DNA of 64,000 nucleotides from assembly GCA_041399065.1 (NCBI GenBank), contig JAWKTN010000003.1, forward strand, positions 558,001-622,000, given 5' to 3'. Position numbers and translations under genes: made by a program. Below, one piece after another: positions 9,624 through 17,932 of the stretch; positions within the stretch are counted from its first letter, which is position 1; the number at the start of each line of letters is the position of its first letter. Below the pieces are notes generated by a model that was given only the letters and a program-made list of their open reading frames with translations, was not told the DNA's origin and did not search any database. This DNA is from JAGQPD01 sp020426865. Lineage in GTDB: Bacteria; Planctomycetota; Planctomycetia; Pirellulales; Pirellulaceae.

Positions 9624-9866
9624 TGTTTTGCTCGCTGAGGATCCCGCCGGAGATGCGAGTCGTGCCACGGGCACCAAACGCGGAGATGATGCTCTACGGC
9701 ATTTCACCAGCGCCAACACATTCCTGCAAGAGGCTTCGCGTGCCCTGGCTGGCAGTTGGCCCGTTTTCTATACTAAAGGTGGCGGTGGACAACATTCGTA
9801 TACGAAACATCGCCTCATCTATCGCTAATTTGTTCGTCGTCGCCTATTGCATTGGTAAACGGTTTC

Positions 9867-10484
9867 ATGACACGTCGCCGCTGGCGCCAAATGCGTCCAC
9901 GATCTTCCGATGGGAAGGGATTACCGCTTCCGGGACATCTTGAGCAATTATGGCGGGAGGCGGATACCATATGGAGCGAGAACCAGAATCGCAAGTCCTA
10001 CGGTTTGTACGTTGCCGCTGACTACGGGACTGTCTACCAGATGCTCCGGCAGCTTCGTCGTCGAGCGGTAACGTTTTTGGAATGGGGCTCGGGGTTAGGC
10101 GTCGTTACCATCATGGCAGCTTCATTGGGTTACGACGCGTACGGTATCGAACTTGAACCAGAATTGATCACTCGCTCGCGAGAGCTTGCCGAACGCTACT
10201 GCCCGCGGGCAAAATTCGTACAAGGCAATTTTATTCCCAGCGATTATGATTGGGATTCCCGTTGTTGCGACAATGACTTCCGGACTTCACTGGAAGGTCC
10301 TGACGCCTACCGTGCCATGGACATGGAATTGCGGGATTTCGACTTGATCTATGCCTTTCCGTGGCCCGACGAAAGCGAGATGTTTCACGACATTGTGGCG
10401 CAGTGCAGCCGCAATTCGATGATGCTCACCTACCAACATCGAGAGGGTTTGCGGCTTTGCCGGCTTGTCGCATCAGGTAAATAA
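9867..10484 (+). CDS. Class I SAM-dependent methyltransferase
   Basis: The 205-residue product has a Rossmann methyltransferase core. Motif I reads FLEWGSGLGVVTIMAASLG (about residues 70-88), and the acidic end of beta-2 reads YGIELEPELI. Post-I and motif IV-like segments follow (CPRAKFVQGNF, then DFDLIYAFPWPDE). The ATG at 9867 was preferred to an upstream in-frame TTG at 9852. The substrate is not evident; the PWPDE segment in place of an NPPY-type motif argues against an N6-adenine or glutamine methylase. It is followed 32 bp later by holB on the same strand, so co-transcription is possible. Confidence 0.72.
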   Translation: MTRRRWRQMRPRSSDGKGLPLPGHLEQLWREADTIWSENQNRKSYGLYVAADYGTVYQMLRQLRRRAVTFLEWGSGLGVVTIMAASLGYDAYGIELEPELITRSRELAERYCPRAKFVQGNFIPSDYDWDSRCCDNDFRTSLEGPDAYRAMDMELRDFDLIYAFPWPDESEMFHDIVAQCSRNSMMLTYQHREGLRLCRLVASGK

Positions 10485-10516
10485 GTCAATGTTTCACCAA
10501 CGAAAGCAGCTCGGAC

Positions 10517-11569
10517 ATGGCCTGGGAAGGTATTGAAGGACACGACGACGTTGTGGCGTCGTTCCGCGACTGCCTCCAACGCGGTCGGCTTGGCAGCACA
10601 TTTCTATTTGTCGGTCCCGAAGGAATCGGCAAACGGATGCTGGCGATCAAACTGGCCGAGGCGTTATTGTGCGAGCGTCACGAGGAAGATCAGCTGACAC
10701 CATGCGGCCAGTGCCCGGCATGTCAACAAGTTCACGCGCGCACGCATCCTGATCTCTTGGTCATTGGCAAATTGCCGGATCGTAACTTCTTGTTGATCGA
10801 ACAGTTCATTGGCAATGACAATCAGCGGATGCGGGAAGGCTTGTGTCCGTGGATTGCGATGAAGCCGGCCCGTGGTCGACGAAAGATCGCCATCGTCGAT
10901 GATGCCGATTATTTCAACGCGGATAGTGCGAACTGCTTGCTCAAGACACTGGAAGAGCCGCCGCCAGGCTCGGTCCTGATCTTGATTGGCACGTCAGTTC
11001 AGCGTCAGTTGCCGACGATTCGTTCGCGCAGCCAAATCGTTCGTTTTCGTCCCCTGTCGCAGGATGTGGTCGGCAAGATCATAACCGCACAGGGATGGAT
11101 CGAAAACCAGAAGCAACTTCCACGCGTGGTAAGTCTGTCGGGAGGGTCGGTCAGTGCAGCGTTGGAATGGTGCGACGAGGAGCTAGGGGAATTTCGGCGA
11201 AAACTAGGTGCGGCGTTGGCGAAGCCCGCATGGAATAGTGTGTTGCTGGCTCGTTTCGTTACCGAATTCGTCGAATCGGCGGGCTCCGATACGCCAGCAC
11301 GACGAAAACGTTTACGACTGGTCATGCGGATGGTCGTCGACTTTTATCGCAGCCTCCTCAGGGGACTCAGTGGTGCGCCGTCTTTGGCGTATCATGACGA
11401 TGAGGATTTGGTCGATGTCCTGTGTCAGGCGTGGACCGGCGACGAAGAACACGCGGCCCGCTGCATCGAATCCACTCTCGAAGGACTCCGCTTTGTCGAT
11501 GCCAACGCCAACGTCGCAACGATTATCGATGGCTGGATCGATCAACTCGCCAATTGCCAACCGGCTTGA
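10517..11569 (+). CDS. holB: DNA polymerase III subunit delta prime
   Basis: The clamp-loader ATPase-fold subunit has 350 residues. It begins with the domain entry WEGIEGHDDVVASF and a P-loop variant FVGPEGIGKRMLA. A four-Cys zinc module follows (CGQCPACQQVHARTHPD, with an earlier Cys), then the Walker B-like KIAIVDDADYFN and sensor region NCLLKTLEEPPPGSVLILI. TIRSRSQIVRF corresponds to the conserved SRC segment, with Ser replacing the usual Cys. The C-terminal third is helical, as expected for the collar domain. The role is loading of the sliding clamp with delta and tau/gamma. Confidence 0.9.
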   Translation: MAWEGIEGHDDVVASFRDCLQRGRLGSTFLFVGPEGIGKRMLAIKLAEALLCERHEEDQLTPCGQCPACQQVHARTHPDLLVIGKLPDRNFLLIEQFIGNDNQRMREGLCPWIAMKPARGRRKIAIVDDADYFNADSANCLLKTLEEPPPGSVLILIGTSVQRQLPTIRSRSQIVRFRPLSQDVVGKIITAQGWIENQKQLPRVVSLSGGSVSAALEWCDEELGEFRRKLGAALAKPAWNSVLLARFVTEFVESAGSDTPARRKRLRLVMRMVVDFYRSLLRGLSGAPSLAYHDDEDLVDVLCQAWTGDEEHAARCIESTLEGLRFVDANANVATIIDGWIDQLANCQPA

Positions 11570-11646
11570 CAATTCCGAACATGTTTCTTATCGCATTCGA
11601 TCATCAATTTCGTCGGCAGACAACTGACCGGAGAACAGGAACTATT

Positions 11647-14600
11647 GTGACACGAATCATCCACTTGCTGACAGCCGCAATGCTAGCGTCCGCCTGCCTG
11701 GCACAAACACCGGCGGGAGTCACGTCCGAAGAGGAAACCAATGACGGAGCAACGAACCGCGAATCGCAGTTGATAGTCAATATCCGGCAGCTTACGTTTG
11801 ATGGCCTTCGGTCGGGCGAAGGCTATTTCGACAAAACCGGCCAACGCATGGTGTTCCAAAGTGAACGCGAATCAGGAAACCCGTTTTACCAAATCTACCT
11901 GGTCGATCTGACGACCGGCGATACTGTTCGCGTGTCACCAGGTACCGGGAAAACGACGTGCGCCTGGCTCCACCCGACCAGTCAACAGGTGTTGTTCGCC
12001 TCGACGCACGAGGATCCTCGAGCTCGGGACAAACAGCGGGAAAAACTGGAGTTTCGTGCCTCGGGCAAGGAACGCCGATATGCCTGGGACTACGATCCCG
12101 GTTTTGAATTGTTCGTCAAGGATCTGGGACGCGACACGTTCACGCGATTGACGGACGCCGAGGGATATGATGCGGAAGGGTCCTTCAGCCCCGATGGAAC
12201 GTTGATCGCCTGGTCGTCGAACCGGCATGCCTACAGCGAAAAGTTGCCCCCCAACGAGCAGCAACTTTTTGAACAGGATCCGGCATCTGCCAATGAAATC
12301 TATATCATGCAGGCCGATGGCACGAATGTCCGTCGATTGACCAACACGGTGGGATACGATGGCGGCCCGTTCTTTTCGCCCGATGGGACGCGAATCTGTT
12401 GGCGCCGGTTCTCGCAAGACGGAGCGACGGCCGAAATCATGACGATGAATATCGACGGATCGGACGTAAGTCAGCTGACTCGATTAGGCGCCATGTCATG
12501 GGCGCCATTCTATCATCCGTCCGGCGACTACCTGGTTTTCACGACCAATTTGCACGGCTTTGGCAACTTCGAACTATATCTCGTCGATTCACAGGGGAAA
12601 GGCGAACCGGTGCGCGTAACTCACACCGACGGTTTCGATGGCCTACCTGCGTTTACGCCCGATGGCAATCGCATCGCATGGACGTCAACCCGCGGACCAC
12701 AAAAGCGATCGCAGATTTTCTGGGGGGATTGGAATCATCATGCGGCGCGACAGATGCTGGGACTGGATCGCCAGCAAGACGTTGTCAATCAAACCGATGA
12801 GATCGTAAGAGTTGTTACGACGGACAATGGCAACGAACCGGAGATGATTGCCCGACAAGCGGCTCGATCCGCCGAGCAGAGCATTGTGCCGCAAGACATC
12901 TTGCGACACGTGGACTATCTTTGTCGCGACCAGTTAGAAGGACGCCGGACGGGCACTGACGGCGAACGCTTGGCGACCAGCTACGTCGCCGCGTACATGG
13001 ATAACTTGGGGTTGCTGCCGGCGGGGGACGATGGTGGTTGGTACCAGCCATTTGAGTTCACGGCTGGGATGGCGTTAGGTGACGACAACAAACTGGCGTG
13101 GATTGACCGCGTTTATGAGTTGAATAAAGAATGGCGCCCGGTCGCGTTTTCAGAAACGGGCGAAGTAACGGACAACGAAATCGTCTTCGCCGGATACGGC
13201 ATCGTAGCGCCCGCCGGTGAAGACCAGGCCGAATACGACTCGTACGTCCACTTGGACGTGGAAGATAAATGGGTGGTCATGTTGCGATTCATGCCCGAAG
13301 GCATTTCGCCGGAGCGAAGACAGTATTTGGCGAAGTATTCAAGTCTACGGCACAAGACGATGCAAGCTCGCGATCGTGGCGCTAAGGGAGTCGTCTTCGT
13401 AAGTGGCCCGACATCGCAGGTTAAGGAGCCATTGATTCGCCTTCAGTTTGATGGCACGCTTTCTGGCTCGAGTATTCCCGTGCTCAGTGTTTCCGATGCC
13501 GTGGCGACGGAATGGTTGTCCGCAGCCGATGCCGATTTGGCTCAAATACAGGCCCAACTCGACCGTGGCGAATTGGTAATGGGGACGCCGATTCCCGCGG
13601 TAAGACTTCGAGCCAACGTGGCGATCGAGCGAGTTCGCCAAACAGGACGCAACGTGTTGGGGCGACTGCAAATGGGTGAGACACCAAGCGAACAATTCGT
13701 GCTAGTAGGTGCCCACGTGGATCACCTGGGCAAAGGATCGAGTGCCAGTTCATTGGCGCGCGATGATGAGCAAAACGGCATTCACTATGGCGCGGACGAC
13801 AACGCATCGGGGGTCGCGGGGATGTTGGAAATCGCTGAGTATCTCGTGGCGCGCAAGCGAGCTGGGAAATTGGCGGGAAAACGTGATGTGCTTTTTGTTG
13901 CCTGGTCAGGCGAAGAACTGGGACTGTTGGGTGCCAGCCACTATGCCGAGCAATTGGGGCAGAACGCACGTTCGCTCGCCAGCCATCCACACCAGGAACC
14001 GCCACATCACGGGCTGGCAGATCACATTGTGGCCTGTCTGAATCTCGACATGATCGGACGCCTGGAGAAGAATCTGATTCTGCAAGGGATCGGTTCCTCG
14101 TCGATTTGGCGAGGGGAAATCGAACGCCGGAATGTGCCCGTCGGTTTGCCGATCACGTTGCAGGACGATTGCTATCTCCCAACAGACGCTAGCGTGTTCT
14201 ACATGCGTGGTGTACCGATCCTGTCGGCGTTTACCGGTTCGCACAGCGAATACCACACGCCACGCGATACGCCCGATAAACTGAACTATCGCGGGGCCGC
14301 GGAGATCGCGCGACTGATGGCTTTGATTACCGAGCAACTTGTCAAACGTGACGACGCGCCCGATTACGTCGAACAGACGCGTCCCGCCGAAGGATCACGT
14401 CGAGCGAACCTGCGGGCCTATCTGGGGACAATTCCCGACTACGCTTCGACCGATGAAAAAGGTGTCAAACTCTCGGGTGTCGCGAAAGATGGTCCAGCGG
14501 CCAAAGCGGGAGTTCAAGCCGGCGACTTGATCGTCGAACTGGCGGGAAAGAGGATCGATAATATCTACGACTACACGTACGCCATTGAGGCCTTGAAAAT

Positions 14601-14679
14601 CGGCGAGCAAGTGACGATCGTCGTCCAGCGAGGGAGCGAGAATGTCGCTTTGCAGGTGACACCGGGATCACGAGACTAG
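11647..14679 (+). CDS. TolB-like propeller + PA domain + M28 aminopeptidase + PDZ protein
   Basis: The product is about 1010 residues with several domains. A signal peptide (HLLTAAMLASACLAQTPAG) follows a GTG at 11647 with AGGAAC just upstream; an ATG at 11581 would lengthen it. Residues about 40-400 contain repeated TolB/WD40-like blades (SFSPDGTLIAWSSNRH, FFSPDGTRICWRRF, AFTPDGNRIAWTS). A protease-associated region follows. The M28 zinc peptidase core shows HVDHLGKG, GADDNASGVAGMLE, SGEELGLLGASHY, LNLDMIGRL and the final His in YHTPRDTPDK: a complete two-zinc site. The last 90 residues are a PDZ domain (GVAKDGPAAKAGVQAGDLIV). It is probably a periplasmic or surface peptidase. The propeller fused ahead of M28 and PDZ is seen in planctomycetes. 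Confidence 0.88.
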   Translation: MTRIIHLLTAAMLASACLAQTPAGVTSEEETNDGATNRESQLIVNIRQLTFDGLRSGEGYFDKTGQRMVFQSERESGNPFYQIYLVDLTTGDTVRVSPGTGKTTCAWLHPTSQQVLFASTHEDPRARDKQREKLEFRASGKERRYAWDYDPGFELFVKDLGRDTFTRLTDAEGYDAEGSFSPDGTLIAWSSNRHAYSEKLPPNEQQLFEQDPASANEIYIMQADGTNVRRLTNTVGYDGGPFFSPDGTRICWRRFSQDGATAEIMTMNIDGSDVSQLTRLGAMSWAPFYHPSGDYLVFTTNLHGFGNFELYLVDSQGKGEPVRVTHTDGFDGLPAFTPDGNRIAWTSTRGPQKRSQIFWGDWNHHAARQMLGLDRQQDVVNQTDEIVRVVTTDNGNEPEMIARQAARSAEQSIVPQDILRHVDYLCRDQLEGRRTGTDGERLATSYVAAYMDNLGLLPAGDDGGWYQPFEFTAGMALGDDNKLAWIDRVYELNKEWRPVAFSETGEVTDNEIVFAGYGIVAPAGEDQAEYDSYVHLDVEDKWVVMLRFMPEGISPERRQYLAKYSSLRHKTMQARDRGAKGVVFVSGPTSQVKEPLIRLQFDGTLSGSSIPVLSVSDAVATEWLSAADADLAQIQAQLDRGELVMGTPIPAVRLRANVAIERVRQTGRNVLGRLQMGETPSEQFVLVGAHVDHLGKGSSASSLARDDEQNGIHYGADDNASGVAGMLEIAEYLVARKRAGKLAGKRDVLFVAWSGEELGLLGASHYAEQLGQNARSLASHPHQEPPHHGLADHIVACLNLDMIGRLEKNLILQGIGSSSIWRGEIERRNVPVGLPITLQDDCYLPTDASVFYMRGVPILSAFTGSHSEYHTPRDTPDKLNYRGAAEIARLMALITEQLVKRDDAPDYVEQTRPAEGSRRANLRAYLGTIPDYASTDEKGVKLSGVAKDGPAAKAGVQAGDLIVELAGKRIDNIYDYTYAIEALKIGEQVTIVVQRGSENVALQVTPGSRD

Positions 14680-14755
14680 ACGTCCGGGATGAAATGGCCT
14701 GGACGGAATGGTCGGAAATAAATCATCCAGACGCGACCCTCATCACCATGACGGA

Positions 14756-15760
14756 TCACTCTTCGACCAGTTCGCGCCCCTGCCGCGTCGCCATCGCTTG
14801 CCACACTTCGACCGAGATACTTGCTGCGACGGAGCGCGTCGACATATCCATCATCGTGACCGTTACGAGATCAGCATGGTGACTTCTTGATGTCACTGCT
14901 GCATAGGTACGGACAGTTACGGACTTGCCCTCTTGCTGATTGGTCCAGTCGATATCCCGACCATCGGCATGCGATGGGCTGACGGTCGCCATGGGTGGGA
15001 AGGTCGCCGTAAAACCGGTTTGGTGAACACGGCCATCGACCCACTCGGTGTGCCCCGTTGGCGGATCGTATTTTTGCTGCCCCCCAGATAACAACATATC
15101 GGCAGTCAACGGGAGTGGCAGTTCCCCTGCACGAGCAGCATTGCGGTCGTAAGGAGTATATGCCCGCACCTCGGACATGCAAATGGTTTTACTCAAGCCG
15201 TCGCGGAAATCTCGGGACGCCAGACGACTTTCGGGATGGAACGCGCCATTACCGCCAGCGCGAGTCGCCGGGTCCCAGACCAGCCACGTCCCAACGTTGA
15301 CTCCATAGTTCAATGGATAGTGCTCCGGTTGGCCATCTCCATCCAGTCGCACAGTGTCCTGGCTCTCGGAAGGACATAGCAGGGTAGGAATTCGCAACGC
15401 ACTCAGCCGCTGCCCGCCGATGGCTGGAGCCTGCGAATAGCTGACGCTGAAATCGACGGCGTCGAAGATGGCTTGTTCCTCAAGGTAGGGTAAGACCTGC
15501 GCCTGGGCGGACCAACCGGCTCCCGCCGTCCAACTTGGCGGAAATCGACCCATCGCCGACTCCCAATTGATCGTGGCCAGCGCCAGTTGGCGAGCATTAT
15601 TGGAACACGAGGTCCGACGCGCGGCCTCGCGGGCGGCATTCACAGCGGGAAGGAGTAAGGCCACCAACAGGCCGATAATGGCGATGACCACCAACAATTC
15701 GACCAACGTAAAGCCGGTACCACGTCGTGCCGTCCCAGACACTCTAGCAATTCCCACCAC
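14756..15760 (-). CDS. DUF1559 type IV pilin-like / pseudopilin protein
   Basis: The N-terminus carries a prepilin peptidase site and hydrophobic helix: RRGTGFTLVELLVVIAIIG, then AAREAARRTSCSNNARQLAL, the hallmark of DUF1559. The rest is a periplasmic globular domain with late conserved segments including SFSPSHADG-like PSHADGRDIDW. The family is massively expanded in planctomycetes and is thought to form pilin- or pseudopilin-like envelope components. No ATG exists at the start. GTG 15760 gives a 16-residue leader and has AGG upstream; a TTG at 15802 would be longer. The product is about 334 residues. Confidence 0.88.
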   Translation of the reverse strand: MVGIARVSGTARRGTGFTLVELLVVIAIIGLLVALLLPAVNAAREAARRTSCSNNARQLALATINWESAMGRFPPSWTAGAGWSAQAQVLPYLEEQAIFDAVDFSVSYSQAPAIGGQRLSALRIPTLLCPSESQDTVRLDGDGQPEHYPLNYGVNVGTWLVWDPATRAGGNGAFHPESRLASRDFRDGLSKTICMSEVRAYTPYDRNAARAGELPLPLTADMLLSGGQQKYDPPTGHTEWVDGRVHQTGFTATFPPMATVSPSHADGRDIDWTNQQEGKSVTVRTYAAVTSRSHHADLVTVTMMDMSTRSVAASISVEVWQAMATRQGRELVEE

Positions 15761-15862
15761 TTTGCACCTCGCCAAAAAATTGTGATTGAGACTCGATATC
15801 AATAAGGTATGAGTATAGCGAAGCCGGTAGTAGGTGTCGACTGGGGGCTGGTCGATCGCGAA

Positions 15863-16279
15863 TCACTCACCTTGGAGCGTCAGCACCAAGCGGCGGCGGC
15901 CGCCGCGATTGCGATGTTCACACAGATAAATTCCTTGCCAGGTTCCCAGGGCCAGGCGGCCGGCACAAACGGGGACGGTGACCGATGCCCCCAGCATGGA
16001 CGACTTGACGTGGGCCGGCATGTCGTCCGGCCCTTCGATCGTATGTGTGTAAGGAAAATCTTCAGGTGCAATGGCAGAAAATGCCGTTTCCAGGTCGACG
16101 CGGACATCGAGGTCAGCATTTTCGTTGATCGTCAATGATGCTGAAGTGTGTTGGATAAAGACGTGCAGCAGACCGACCTGGAGGTCTCGAACTTCCGGTA
16201 GCTCTTGGAGGATTTCGGTCGTAATCAAATGAAACCCTCGGCGGCGGGCGCTGATGGACAATTCTCTTTGTACCCACAT
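15863..16279 (-). CDS. YjbQ/UPF0047 family protein
   Basis: The 138-residue length is typical. Landmarks are LLHVFIQHTSASLTINENAD, with the conserved His and Thr-Ser-Ala, VRVDLETAFSAIAPED, HTIEGPDDMPAHVKSSMLG and LGTWQGIYLCEHR. YjbQ proteins form trimers with a conserved His pocket and have been linked to weak thiamin-phosphate-synthase-like activity in other bacteria; the true role is unsettled. ATG 16279 aligns with the family start. An upstream ATG at 16318 gives a non-homologous extension. Confidence 0.9.
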   Translation of the reverse strand: MWVQRELSISARRRGFHLITTEILQELPEVRDLQVGLLHVFIQHTSASLTINENADLDVRVDLETAFSAIAPEDFPYTHTIEGPDDMPAHVKSSMLGASVTVPVCAGRLALGTWQGIYLCEHRNRGGRRRLVLTLQGE

Positions 16280-16842
16280 GGTTTTGCAGTTCCTTTTGAG
16301 TGTGCCTATCTGGCACATTCCCTTTTGAAGTTAAACTCGAAAGTGTCCACTAAGTTACAGCAGTACAGGAAATCTCGCGATTCGCCGTGGATCGATTTGG
16401 TATTGTTATCGATCACTTGCCTCAGCGTCAGGTGTGACGAATGATTCGGCTTGAGGGGCGTGGTACGTGGTACCGGTTGGCGGACAAGCGCAACTGCCCG
16501 CCAGCAGACTCAACCAGGATCCCGCATCCCACTTAATTGGGGGAGTCGCCCATCGAATCCGAACAAAATGCCAACGGATCGAGTCAAAATAGTTGACTTC
16601 GCTCGGGCATGATAAATAATACTGAGCTTAATCGGTGGTCGTCAGTACGCCGCTGCGAGAAACAGACAGAGAAATCGAGCAGGCGCCCCACCTTGACCTT
16701 GCCGGTCCAGACGATCACCGTAGGGGGATGTTCAAAAAAGTAATGAGATATTGGCCTTGGCGGTCATCGTATGGGCTTGGTTGTCTGACGATGAATTCTC
16801 CGGCCGGATTTTTTAATTAATTTGGGAGGTTATTGAGGAAAG
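16280..16842. other. Intergenic region with promoter and ~215-nt leader
   Basis: No protein gene or tRNA is recognised. The right half holds a promoter candidate (16593-16620) and an unusually long leader before the small gene at 16843. The leader contains the perfect palindrome TCCGGCCGGA followed by six Ts (about 16799-16814) and a strong ribosome-binding region close to the start. Confidence 0.45.
16593..16620 (+). promoter_or_regulatory. Promoter candidate for the 76-aa gene
   Basis: TTGACT at 16593-16598 and AATAAT at 16615-16620, 16 bp apart, form a near-consensus sigma70 pair. The predicted start is about 16627, leaving a leader of roughly 215 nt. Confidence 0.45.
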
Positions 16843-17073
16843 ATGCAGAATCCGAAGGTACGGAACGTTTTTGAGGCGATTCTGAAGTATGGTCATGACG
16901 AAGATTTCGTCCCGTCCGCCGGTGACGATTTCGCTCCTACCGACGCGCCCGCCGGTTCCGAGGACAAGATCGAAATGTTGCGACTACGCGTCGAACGCGG
17001 CTTGCCCCTCTGGCACGAACAAGATCGTTGCGATTATTCGGGGCTAACCGGTGCCGTGCGTCCGCGTGAGTAA
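16843..17073 (+). CDS. Small acidic conserved-looking protein, 76 aa, unknown function
   Basis: The product has an amphipathic start (PKVRNVFEAILKYGHDEDFV), an acidic linker rich in Asp, Ala and Pro, and a C-terminal block ending LTGAVRPRE. No membrane segment or known domain is seen. GGGAGG plus GAGGAAAG immediately precede the ATG, giving a very strong ribosome-binding region. The gene is framed by a promoter candidate and a clear terminator, so it is a monocistronic unit rather than a chance frame. Function is not recognised. Confidence 0.72.
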   Translation: MQNPKVRNVFEAILKYGHDEDFVPSAGDDFAPTDAPAGSEDKIEMLRLRVERGLPLWHEQDRCDYSGLTGAVRPRE

Positions 17074-17127
17074 TCGCGCATCGACTGAGGCGTCAAGCGA
17101 CCGATCATCAGAGACCGAATTCCAAGG

Positions 17128-17158
17128 AAAAGGCATCCAATAACTGGATGCCTTTTTT
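17128..17158 (+). terminator. Rho-independent terminator after the 76-aa gene
   Basis: AAAAGGCATCCA and TGGATGCCTTTTTT form an 8-bp GC-containing stem, extended by A-T pairs, with a 5-nt loop and a T6 tract. It lies 55 bp after the stop codon. Confidence 0.88.
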
Positions 17159-17203
17159 GTTGCGCATCACGAAACCCGGACGCACTGACCCAACCGAGCC
17201 TCG

Positions 17204-17932
17204 CTAAGTCCGTGCCAAGAAGGCTCGCGTCACCTCCTGAACCGGAAACTCAAAAATCTGTTCCGGCGACCCTGATTCGGCAATCGCACCGGCTGCCATC
17301 ACGTGGACCGTATGTGCGACGCTGCTGGCAAATCCCAGCGAATGGGTCACGACGATCATGGTCTGTCCATCCCGGGCCAAATCGGCCATCACGCCCGTAA
17401 CTTCGGCAGTCATCACCGGGTCCAGGGCACTGGTTGGTTCGTCGAACAGAATCGCTTCGGGTTTCATCGCCAGTGCCCGCGCGATGGCCACGCGTTGCTG
17501 CTGACCGCCGGACAGAGTCTGCGGCCGTGCGTGTGACTTATGGTCCATGCCGACGCGCCGCAACAGTTCGTGAGCTTCCGCTACTGCCTGTCCGTGATCG
17601 ATTTTCAGTACGCGGCACGGGGCTTCGATAACATTTCCCAAAACGGTCAAATGCGGAAACAGATTGAATTGTTGGAAGACCATTCCGACGCGCCGTCGGA
17701 TGTTTGAGAGGTCTTCGTCGGATGTCGCGGTTGGCGTCAACTGTAAGTCGTCGATCTTGATTCGCCCTCGATCGAAGGACTCCAGTCCATTGATGGTCCG
17801 CAAAAGGGTACTCTTACCACCCCCCGACGGGCCCAGCAAAACGCAGACTTCGCCGCGCCGCACATTCATCGTCACGCCCTTGAGCACTTCGGTTTCGCCG
17901 TAGCTCTTGTGAATATCTTCCAGTTCGATCAA
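17204..17932 (-). CDS. Polar amino acid ABC transporter ATP-binding protein (GlnQ-like)
   Basis: The 242-residue ATPase shows a complete ABC set: Walker A GPSGGGKST, Q-loop VFQQFNLFPHL, signature LSGGQQQRVAIARALA, Walker B AILFDEPTSALDP and the switch His in IVVTHSLGFA. The sequence is of the GlnQ/HisP polar amino acid uptake class. It begins with TTG at 17932, which overlaps the TGA of the fused binding-protein/permease gene (TTGA), so the two are translationally coupled. It would energise import through the fused partner. Confidence 0.92.
   Translation of the reverse strand: MIELEDIHKSYGETEVLKGVTMNVRRGEVCVLLGPSGGGKSTLLRTINGLESFDRGRIKIDDLQLTPTATSDEDLSNIRRRVGMVFQQFNLFPHLTVLGNVIEAPCRVLKIDHGQAVAEAHELLRRVGMDHKSHARPQTLSGGQQQRVAIARALAMKPEAILFDEPTSALDPVMTAEVTGVMADLARDGQTMIVVTHSLGFASSVAHTVHVMAAGAIAESGSPEQIFEFPVQEVTRAFLART

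Noticed and set aside
16440..16560. Possible tRNA or other structured RNA in the gap before the 76-aa gene
   Set aside because: No T-loop, anticodon stem or CCA end could be matched by eye.
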